Positions 5,577 through 11,798 of a stretch of 11,798 nt of DNA are shown in pieces. Every line of letters begins with the position of its first letter. Position 1 is the stretch's first letter. The position numbers and the translations under genes are program-made. Where the stretch lies: assembly GCA_964651325.1 (NCBI GenBank), contig CAZYXP010000116.1:1-11798 (forward strand), written 5' to 3'. This stretch comes from JADFOB01 sp964651325. Its GTDB lineage: Bacteria; Planctomycetota; Phycisphaerae; UBA1845. The notes under the pieces were generated by a model. That model worked only from the letters and a program-made list of their open reading frames with translations. It ran no database searches and was not told the DNA's origin.

Positions 5577-6842
5577 TTAGCGATCACCTCCCGGCGGAAC
5601 CGTCGGCCCGATCAATCGGGCGCCCGCCCAAACGGCATGATCCGAAAGATCCAGCCCATCGGCGAAATCTACGATAAGAGAAAGCGTTTTCACTTGGCGG
5701 ACGTCGATGGAAACGATCCGGGCGTCGCTTCGCCCGGTCAGCGTGCCGCTGTCGAAAAGGACGGTGCCGTCGCCGTGAACCCGAAAGACCACGCTGCCGC
5801 GCGGTCGCATGGAATCGTCGATCCCGATCGTTGCGACAAACGACTCGTACACGCCGCCGATTGCGTAATCGATCCGGGCATAGCTATGGCACCCGATGCC
5901 GTGATCGAAACGCTGCCCCGCCAATCGAATGGGCTGTGCGGTTACGGTTTGATCCATCCGAATGGGCCACGACTCGTGGATGATGCCTTTGGTTTCTTTT
6001 TCAATCGGAGTTAGCTGCGACAAATAGGTGATGCGATCACTGAGGAACTCGATGTAGCCGATCTGCTCCAGCGAGATCGAACGCTGCGTCCCCAACGACG
6101 TGTGCAACGCGAGGGAATCGGATTCGGCGCCGGTGATCGCACCCGGGAGTACCGTTCCATCGGTCAGGTGGATTCGTGACGTAGGTGGTGCGGGCAGATC
6201 GACGCCCTCGGCCAGCACCACACCGTAGATCTTGTCCAGCGAGAAGGATCGCACCTGGCCGCCAAATTCAAACGCCCCGCCGTCAGAGCCTATCTCAATG
6301 AGGCGGCCGCGCAGGAGCTTGGAGCGCCCTCCCTTGCTGGTGACTAGCGTATCGGCACCGGGCAAACGGGCGGCAAAGGCGCGGTCCCATATCTCGCGCT
6401 GCGCCGGCACAACCGCCGGGCGGGCAAGACGGATGGCCACGAGCGACCCAAACTCAACCGACAGTGATTCTTCATCGGTGCGCCTCACGACGACGGCCCC
6501 TTGCTTGCGATCGCCTAGTTGGCCAAGAATCTTACCGCCGCCGGCGACGAGAAACTCTGTCGATGAAGATTGAATTGGACTTGCGCGGTGAAAACGGATC
6601 TGTTGCAAATCGGATAACGAAACATCGCGCGGGGTGCCGTCGAATTCAAAGCGAAGTGTGCCGGGGTTGGCGGCGCCCAGCCAGATCGCGGTAGCGTGCT
6701 TCCCATCGAGCCAATGCACGTCCACCCCCTCGCCCGCGCGCGTCGGCTGTGCCGCCATGAGCGTGGCCAGCGCGAAGGCGGCAATGCAGCCGTTGCGCCG
6801 CGTGAGGGTTTCCCTGATCGCTCGTCTCTTGATCTTCATCAT
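5577..6842 (-). CDS. Exported protein with four Sm-like repeats and C-terminal NPCBM domain
   Basis: The signal peptide is about 1-36 (AAFALATLMAAQPTRAG). The N-terminal two thirds contain four related units of about 45 residues, at about 42-87, 97-140, 166-211 and 224-270. The clearest are LDGKHATAIWLG to DLQQIRF and LTDGTVLPGAITG to LEQIGYIEF: a DG or GG turn, two or three strands, then a 'sLxxIxxIxf' ending, as in Sm-like small barrels. The C-terminal domain, about 272-412, matches NPCBM (novel putative carbohydrate-binding module, galactose-binding-like fold), with FDHGIGCHSYARIDYAI, then VVFRVHGDGTVLFDSG and finally HAVWAGARL. No catalytic motif is visible. A role in binding envelope polysaccharide or protein is inference. 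Start ATG at 6842, with GAGG about 10 bases upstream; a 37-base gap separates it from the previous gene. Its last codons hold the ribosome site of the protease gene. Confidence 0.85.
   Translation of the reverse strand: MMKIKRRAIRETLTRRNGCIAAFALATLMAAQPTRAGEGVDVHWLDGKHATAIWLGAANPGTLRFEFDGTPRDVSLSDLQQIRFHRASPIQSSSTEFLVAGGGKILGQLGDRKQGAVVVRRTDEESLSVEFGSLVAIRLARPAVVPAQREIWDRAFAARLPGADTLVTSKGGRSKLLRGRLIEIGSDGGAFEFGGQVRSFSLDKIYGVVLAEGVDLPAPPTSRIHLTDGTVLPGAITGAESDSLALHTSLGTQRSISLEQIGYIEFLSDRITYLSQLTPIEKETKGIIHESWPIRMDQTVTAQPIRLAGQRFDHGIGCHSYARIDYAIGGVYESFVATIGIDDSMRPRGSVVFRVHGDGTVLFDSGTLTGRSDARIVSIDVRQVKTLSLIVDFADGLDLSDHAVWAGARLIGPTVPPGGDR
5582..5591 (-). promoter_or_regulatory. Strong ribosome-binding site for the active protease
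   Basis: GGAGGTGATC on the minus strand is a 10-base perfect match to the usual complement of the 16S rRNA 3' end. It lies inside the last codons (Gly-Gly-Asp-Arg) of the NPCBM gene, just before its TAA, and 7 bases before the GTG of the protease. It supports GTG 5574 as the start and couples translation of the two genes. Confidence 0.75.
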
Positions 6843-6879
6843 TCGCCAACATCCTCGCCCCCCATACGGAGACCGAATC

Positions 6880-7947
6880 TCATTTCTTCTTGGCTAGCTG
6901 CTCGAAATATTGCTCGACCAGGTGGCGGTATCGTCCGGGAAAGCTCTCTCGCAGGGCTTGCAGAATGGCCTCGCGGTTGGCTGCGGGCATCGCCCCCCAC
7001 ATTTCGCCGGGGCTGGCCTTTGGCGCTTGCCCCAATGCTCCGCCTCCGGAGGCTCCGCCGCCGGGTAGCTGCGAATCTTGCATGGGGCTACTGGGGGTTT
7101 TCCCGCTTCCGCTTCCACCTCCCCCACCGCCGCTGTCGCTCTTTTCTTTGTTCTCGGCCTCTTCGATCATGCGATCCAGAATATCGATGATGCGCTGCTG
7201 ACGGGTCCGTACCAACTCCGATGAATCCAGGTTCTTGAGCCTTCTTTGGGAGAAGGTCATCAGATCGACCACGTCGCTGATCCGCCCAGGCTGACGGGTA
7301 CTCAGCTCGGCCAGCATCTGTCGCGCGGCTAACGTCAACCGCTCCGGCGCGTCAGGATATTGCGTCAAGAACGCCTCCAACGCGGCGCGAGCCCCGTCAT
7401 ATTGCATGTCGGCCAGCAGACAGTACCCCTGCAAAAAGGTCATCTCGGGCGCGAAATAGCTGTATTCGGTGAGCGCGCCTCCCTTGGCGACCAAGGTGTC
7501 CAGGCGACCGCCGGCTTCGATCAGCCTATCCAGCGCGATGAGGGATTTGATTTCATAGGCTGCGGCATTGACTGAAACGAACGGATCCTCATGGCTTGCC
7601 AACCCGGCCATCTTGGCCGAGCAGGCGTCGTATTGGTCGAGATCATAAGCATCCAACGCCTCACGAAACGGGGCGAAGATCACGGTGAGCCCTTGGGTCA
7701 GAAACTCCTCGCCATCGCAATCGTCACACTCAGCCCAGCTGCGCTGAATCATGTCGCGCGCCGCTACCGGTATGCCGTCCATGGCCGCGAGATGTTGCAC
7801 GAACCGATCGGCGGGTTCTGCCGCATGGGCGGGAATCGCGATGGCAGCAATGAGAAAGCCAAGCCCCATGCAGCTTATAGTCAAAAGGTGATGCCCGGCC
7901 GACGCGGCCCTACCGGCCGCGGGTTGATGTAAGGTTTGCGGTGTCAT
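6880..7947 (-). CDS. Exported TPR-like protein of the DUF4175-associated cluster
   Basis: An N-terminal export signal is likely, about 1-43, with core MGLGFLIAAIAIPAHA. A helical body follows at about 46-265. Units such as EFLTQGLTVIFAPFREALDAYDLDQYDACSAKM and the helices at 163-215 are spaced like degenerate tetratricopeptide repeats, a protein-binding fold. A CxxC motif (Cys74, Cys77, in ECDDCDGEEF) precedes the helices. A Gly/Ser-rich linker (270-312, with six glycines in a row) leads to a conserved C-terminal block, about 314-352: EMWGAMPAANREAILQALR then FPGRYRHLVEQYFEQL. I recall 'W...P...R..IL..L...FP..YR..VE.YF..LA' endings in planctomycete proteins next to DUF4175 genes. The ATG overlaps the previous gene's TGA by 4 bases, and only a weak purine stretch precedes it. 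Function unknown; a scaffold role is inference. Confidence 0.8.
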   Translation of the reverse strand: MTPQTLHQPAAGRAASAGHHLLTISCMGLGFLIAAIAIPAHAAEPADRFVQHLAAMDGIPVAARDMIQRSWAECDDCDGEEFLTQGLTVIFAPFREALDAYDLDQYDACSAKMAGLASHEDPFVSVNAAAYEIKSLIALDRLIEAGGRLDTLVAKGGALTEYSYFAPEMTFLQGYCLLADMQYDGARAALEAFLTQYPDAPERLTLAARQMLAELSTRQPGRISDVVDLMTFSQRRLKNLDSSELVRTRQQRIIDILDRMIEEAENKEKSDSGGGGGGSGSGKTPSSPMQDSQLPGGGASGGGALGQAPKASPGEMWGAMPAANREAILQALRESFPGRYRHLVEQYFEQLAKKK

Positions 7948-9809
7948 GGTTTGTTCTTTCTCTCACGGATTTGCGTAGCCACGCCCATCAAGTCCTTCTG
8001 CCTCTTGGCCGCCGTAGCGCATTCGCGGGCAATGGAATGCTCCGATTCCCCGGGCGACAGCCGTGCGTCCTCGATGGCGTCGGTCCGCGCATTGACACGA
8101 GCCTGACTCGAACGAAGCAGACGCAGCTCCGCCGATTCCGGAAGAAGCTGGTCGTCGTCTTCGGGCGCACCCGATGGATTGGGGTTGCTTTGCGCTTGCT
8201 CGTTTTCCTGCTGCATTTCTTCGACGGCCTCAAGAAGCTGCTCGAGGGTGGTAACGATCTCCTGCTCGATTTGCAACGTAAGCGAGCCCACGTTGGCGCG
8301 ACCAAGCCGTTTGGCCACGCTCGTCATGTCCTGACCGACCTGTTCCAAGATTCTGGGGAAAACGATCGTGGTACCGTCTTCGTCGAGAATCAGTAGGCAC
8401 GTAGCGGCGTCCTGGGCCAACGCCCGCTGTTTGGCGGCCAGGTCGGCGAGTTGGAGCTGCTCGGCCCGCTCAAACGCCTCAACCTCCATGTCCGCCAGGG
8501 TCACAGTTCCGGCATTGATCACGCGCTGTTTCGAGAGCATCTCTCGAAATCGCAGTTCAAGGTCCCGTAGGGTTTCCGCCTTCTCTTCCTTGCGAAGCTG
8601 CTCTAGGGCTTCTTCCAACTCCTCTCGAGCTTCCTGAAGTTCCTCGATCGCCTCCTGTTGATCCGTATTGGCTTCGGCCGGCTTGTCCTCTTTGAGGTTT
8701 TCGCCGGCGTCGTCCATGTGCTGCTTGGCCTTTTCGAGCCCCTGGCTACCCGGGGGTGACGCTCCGCCGGGCTTGGCGCCTCCGCTCTCGGATTCACCGC
8801 CCGACTCCGAAGACTCGCCTTCCTCTTCCTGAATTTCCTCCGCTAGAGACTCGGTTTTCTCGGCCAGTTCGTCCTGCTCTTGGGCCATTTCGGTTGGCTG
8901 CGATTCTTCCTTCAGCGCTTTCTTGGCCTCCTCGAGCCGCTTGCGGGCATCCTGCAGCTCCTTCTTGGCTTGCGCTTGACTCGCCTTGGCGGAAGGCTTG
9001 CCGCTTTTCATGTCGCCGCCCGCCTGTTCCATGCTTGATCCGGCCTGTTTGGTTGCCGCGGCTGCCTGGGCAACGCTCTTACGCGCGGACTCCATGGCCT
9101 CGGACTCCGTCGATTCTTCCGAGGCTGGCTCCGCAAGGCGCTCTAAATCTTCTGCCAGATCCGAAGTATCTTCGGCAAGCTTTTCTTGCTCGCCCGCGGC
9201 CTTGGGCGCTTGCCCGCCCGCCTGCTCCAGGGCCTCTTGATCTTCGAGCAGGCCATCAATCCGGTTCATGGCCTGATCCAACTGCTGGGAGAGACGCTTT
9301 TGAAGCGTGGCTTTCGCGGACTGGGCTTCGAGCTCCTGCTGCTTATCGAGAAGCTCCTCAAGCCGCTCCTTGTAGGATTGCAGTCGCTCGATCTTGTCCT
9401 TGCGCTGCTCGTTGTCGCTATCCCGCTCAAGAAGAATGCCGAGCACGCGTTGGGCGTCTTCGAGCCAATTCATCTGAGCGTCGACGGCGTCAAAGCGCTG
9501 GTCCGGCTGCTCAAGCATCCCCGTGATCGCCTTCAAGCGATCCGCCAGACCCAGCTCGCCGGCCCTTTCCAAGACGCGCGCCAACCTCTTGGCATTTTCC
9601 GGTTCTGTCTGAGAAAGCTGCTCTTGCAATCGGAAAACGCGATCTTCAAAACGTTTGAAACGTTCTCGAATCATGTCCTCCTTGGAGGCAAGCGGATCGG
9701 CGGGCTTGGCCTCTTCGGCGCCGCTGTTCTGTTGGGCCAGCGCGCGCCCAGGGAGCATCCCAAGCAGTCCGCTCGAAAGGAAACACATGATCGCGAGTTG
9801 CGTTTTCAT
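7944..9809 (-). CDS. Exported acidic coiled-coil protein with conserved C-terminal helical domain
   Basis: Signal peptide about 1-26 (LSSGLLGMLPGRALAQ). The rest is almost wholly helical and rich in Glu, Lys, Gln and Ala. Coiled-coil stretches are visible at about 45-100, 130-195, 275-330 and 380-430, broken by flexible acidic, Ser/Gly-rich segments such as 328-357. From about 412 a more conserved region begins: LRDLELRFREMLSKQRVIN, then CLLILDEDGTTIVFPRILEQV (471-491), then EIVTTLEQLLEAVEEMQQ (517-534). I recall this 'L.R...ML..Q...N' and 'LL.EDGTT.VFP....QV..DM' arrangement from planctomycete DUF4175-associated proteins, sometimes fused to the membrane protein. AAAGGA 7 bases before the ATG supports the start. 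It probably forms an elongated envelope scaffold with its operon neighbours; enzymatic activity is not apparent. Confidence 0.85.
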   Translation of the reverse strand: MKTQLAIMCFLSSGLLGMLPGRALAQQNSGAEEAKPADPLASKEDMIRERFKRFEDRVFRLQEQLSQTEPENAKRLARVLERAGELGLADRLKAITGMLEQPDQRFDAVDAQMNWLEDAQRVLGILLERDSDNEQRKDKIERLQSYKERLEELLDKQQELEAQSAKATLQKRLSQQLDQAMNRIDGLLEDQEALEQAGGQAPKAAGEQEKLAEDTSDLAEDLERLAEPASEESTESEAMESARKSVAQAAAATKQAGSSMEQAGGDMKSGKPSAKASQAQAKKELQDARKRLEEAKKALKEESQPTEMAQEQDELAEKTESLAEEIQEEEGESSESGGESESGGAKPGGASPPGSQGLEKAKQHMDDAGENLKEDKPAEANTDQQEAIEELQEAREELEEALEQLRKEEKAETLRDLELRFREMLSKQRVINAGTVTLADMEVEAFERAEQLQLADLAAKQRALAQDAATCLLILDEDGTTIVFPRILEQVGQDMTSVAKRLGRANVGSLTLQIEQEIVTTLEQLLEAVEEMQQENEQAQSNPNPSGAPEDDDQLLPESAELRLLRSSQARVNARTDAIEDARLSPGESEHSIARECATAAKRQKDLMGVATQIRERKNKP

Positions 9810-9816
9810 TTCATCG

Positions 9817-9822
9817 TCCTTT
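9817..9822 (-). promoter_or_regulatory. Ribosome-binding site of the coiled-coil gene
   Basis: AAAGGA ends 7 bases before the ATG at 9809, near-ideal spacing. It lies in the 45-base gap after the DUF4175-like gene. No promoter-like elements are evident in that gap, so the gene is probably cotranscribed. Confidence 0.6.
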
Positions 9823-9854
9823 CGACGTTTGCCGCTGGTCGATGCCCGCTGCGT

Positions 9855-11798
9855 CTACTTGTCAAAAATGTCCGCCGCCTCTTGCGCTACGACGTCCTTG
9901 GATTCTTCACCGAGTTCACGCTGAAGTCGAATAATATCGTTGAGCATCGTGACGACTTCGTGATATCCCTCCCATTGTACCATGTTTGCAAGCACGAATC
10001 GCATCTTTTTCACCACGCCAACCTGCAACTGATCCGCTCGGGTCGGCGCCTCGGCGTCGGGCGTTCGCGACCAACGCCGTATGCTGTCCCCCGCCTCGGG
10101 CAGGCTTCGCGACGCCAATTCGGTCAGCGGCGAGATGATTTGCTCATCGAGCCGGGTGGTTTCGTCGATGGTGTCCATCCCGTTCAGGGTGAGCTGGTCC
10201 AAAATCTGCTGAAACTGTTGACGAATCACGTTCACGGACGAGGCGATGCTCCGCTGCCGTCGCTCAATCGGCGCCAGAGCGACCGCGAGATCGGCCGCCG
10301 CGTCGCCGGCGGCATCCGCCCGAACCGAGAGAAGTTCGCCGCGCACCCGCTCTTGAAGATCCACCAGGCGCTCAAAGCTGCGGCGGTATTCCTGCTCCTT
10401 GCGGGCCAACTCGGCCAGCAACTCATCCCGCGTCACAACCCGAAGAATATGCTCCACGGAGTGAGCCGTATTGGGTCCGGAAACATCGTTCCCATCCGAC
10501 GCACGGGCCAGCAGCGTCAAGCGGTCTCCCGCCTGAACGGCCGCCTTAGAGACCGGCCATCCGAATGAGGAAAGAAAATCCTTCGCGCCCGGTTCGAACG
10601 TGGGCAAGTCGATGGGCTCTTCCTTGGCCCCTTCCCGCATGAGTTGATATACAAATTCCACGGTCGAAAGGCCATAGCGATCCGAGATTGCCAGCTCCAC
10701 GGGCAATACGGCCTCGGCGGTGACCATCTCTCCCACTCCGGGAAGGAGGAGCCGCACGCGCGGCGGCTCGTCTTTGAGCACCCGCACGGCGAACCGAACG
10801 GGACGGCGATTCTCCAGCCCGACCTCGTCACGCAACGCAAAATGAACCGTGTGGGTCCGCTCGGCGGCAAAGACTACCCGAGCGCTCATGCCGTCGATGT
10901 CAGCCGCGGCGATGGCCTCCGACCCGGCCATGAGCATCGCCTCGGCCAGCGGCTTGTTCGCCTCGACATTCAACGTGATCCCACTGCCCGGCAAAACCTG
11001 TGCGGCCCGCTGACCATCGGACGTCTCAAACGCATCCAGCCGCGCATATTCGGGCGGATCTACCCTCATCGAGCTCGTCAATACGCGAGGCCGCTCGACC
11101 AAGTGAACGGCGAACGAATCGGTCTTGTCATCACCGCCGCGCAGGTAAAATGAGAAATCCTCCTGAGCGTTTTTCCGTGTGAACCGATATCGATAGGCCC
11201 CGGTGCGGCCCACGGTCACCATGCTTTCGCGCGTGGTCGAGCCTGATTGTGTCTGACTGAAGATTTCCACGGTTCGCGGTTGTTTGCCTTCGGCGTAGGC
11301 TTGAATCACGACATCATCGCCCCGCGCGGCCAACATTTCATCGCCATCGATTTCAACCACAAGGCGTGTTTGCCGAGGCCAATCGACCTGGCTCAACCAC
11401 AGATTGCGGGCCAATCCGATACGCAAGTCGGCTGGCGCATAGAAGGCCGTAAGAAGCACACCCATCGACATCACGACGATGGCCGCGGTCCAGCGGCGCG
11501 CCCGCTTGGGGTTGAGCAACGCGTCGAAATCCAGCGGCGCTGCGGTGATCGCCGCTTGCCGCACCACAGCCTGCATCAGATCGCCCGAGTTCGCGGCCGC
11601 GCTGCCCACCTCGCCGCGGGAGAAGCGTACCGCGGAAATCAGGACGGACGTCAGCTCCGGGTAACGGCGTTCAAGCAGATTGGCCATCTCGATAGGCCCG
11701 ACGGCGTGAGCCAGTGGCACCAACACGAAACGACGGGTACACCAGATAATTCCGCCAACCACCGCGGCCAGCATCGCCGCCCTCATGCTCCAGAGCAG
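9855..11798 (-). CDS. DUF4175-like membrane protein (5' end beyond the window)
   Basis: The frame stays open to the right edge, with four more codons (Leu-Leu-Trp-Ser) before the first in-window ATG at 11786, so the true start is very likely outside. The residue numbers here count from that ATG. Hydrophobic segments lie at about 4-25 and 100-117 (AAIVVMSMGVLLTAFYA), separated by a cytoplasmic-looking segment. Next come beta-rich regions resembling tandem Ig-like folds, about 138-450, with markers VDPPEYARLD, ISDRYGLSTVEFVYQL and ARASDGNDVSGPN. The latter pair matches the 'D.YGL' and 'A.DGN..tGP' signatures I associate with DUF4175. A helical C-terminus (455-643) ends in QWEGYHEVVTMLNDIIRLQ and AADIFDK. 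The role is unknown. In planctomycetes this family is often encoded near MoxR ATPase, DUF58 and BatA genes. It is the first gene of the operon visible here. Confidence 0.85.
   Translation of the reverse strand: MLWSMRAAMLAAVVGGIIWCTRRFVLVPLAHAVGPIEMANLLERRYPELTSVLISAVRFSRGEVGSAAANSGDLMQAVVRQAAITAAPLDFDALLNPKRARRWTAAIVVMSMGVLLTAFYAPADLRIGLARNLWLSQVDWPRQTRLVVEIDGDEMLAARGDDVVIQAYAEGKQPRTVEIFSQTQSGSTTRESMVTVGRTGAYRYRFTRKNAQEDFSFYLRGGDDKTDSFAVHLVERPRVLTSSMRVDPPEYARLDAFETSDGQRAAQVLPGSGITLNVEANKPLAEAMLMAGSEAIAAADIDGMSARVVFAAERTHTVHFALRDEVGLENRRPVRFAVRVLKDEPPRVRLLLPGVGEMVTAEAVLPVELAISDRYGLSTVEFVYQLMREGAKEEPIDLPTFEPGAKDFLSSFGWPVSKAAVQAGDRLTLLARASDGNDVSGPNTAHSVEHILRVVTRDELLAELARKEQEYRRSFERLVDLQERVRGELLSVRADAAGDAAADLAVALAPIERRQRSIASSVNVIRQQFQQILDQLTLNGMDTIDETTRLDEQIISPLTELASRSLPEAGDSIRRWSRTPDAEAPTRADQLQVGVVKKMRFVLANMVQWEGYHEVVTMLNDIIRLQRELGEESKDVVAQEAADIFDK

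Noticed and set aside
7050..7140. Low-complexity C/G-rich stretch as a possible regulatory repeat
   Set aside because: It encodes the Gly/Ser linker of the TPR-like protein and is explained by codon use.
7861..7890. Possible lipobox near residue 26 (TISC) of the TPR-like protein
   Set aside because: Position -3 is Thr and strong hydrophobicity continues after the Cys, so ordinary signal peptide cleavage near residue 43 fits better.
8756..9526. Pro/Arg-rich plus-strand frame
   Set aside because: Composition is the expected antisense of Glu/Ala/Ser codons.
9186..10568. Plus-strand open frame of 460 codons
   Set aside because: Leucine-rich mirror of the Glu/Gln-rich coiled-coil gene and of the DUF4175-like gene; crosses two genes and has no motif.

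Overview
The window looks like chromosomal DNA from a GC-rich planctomycete (Planctomycetota). The evidence is the kind of genes present, not a marker gene: an NPCBM-domain protein, a DUF4175-like membrane protein ending in coiled coil, an acidic coiled-coil protein and a TPR-like protein with conserved C-terminal blocks that I recall from planctomycetes, HtrA-like pseudoproteases with an 'NYGGPL' motif, and an Lgt with a large insertion. I see no rRNA, tRNA, CRISPR array, transposase or other sign of recent transfer.

Left part (1-1535). A probable minus-strand gene fragment runs off the left edge, and its candidate ATG overlaps the ATG of the plus-strand lgt gene head to head. Lgt (95-1294) is complete, with about 120 extra residues before its last conserved block and an unusual residue where E. 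coli has His103. Between lgt and the convergent minus-strand operon lie about 240 bases with several hairpins, a 19-bp imperfect direct repeat and a short Gly/Pro/Met-rich open frame.

Main part (11798 down to 1536, minus strand). Seven genes form one compact operon, read right to left: a DUF4175-like membrane protein (5' end beyond the window), an exported acidic coiled-coil protein, an exported TPR-like protein, an exported protein with four Sm-like repeats plus NPCBM, an HtrA-type serine protease with an intact His/Asp/Ser triad and a LolA-like tail, and two HtrA-like proteins that have lost all three catalytic residues. Three junctions are 4-base start/stop overlaps and one is a 2-base gap, so translational coupling is likely.

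All seven products are predicted to be exported or membrane-bound, so the operon is best read as a cell-envelope module: a membrane and coiled-coil scaffold joined to a carbohydrate-binding-like protein and a protease/pseudoprotease trio. The trio is the most interesting element. HtrA proteases work as trimers, so the two dead paralogues could be regulatory or substrate-binding subunits of the active one; this is inference. In planctomycetes, genes like the first three often follow a MoxR AAA ATPase, a DUF58 protein and a BatA-like protein; if so, those lie beyond the right edge.
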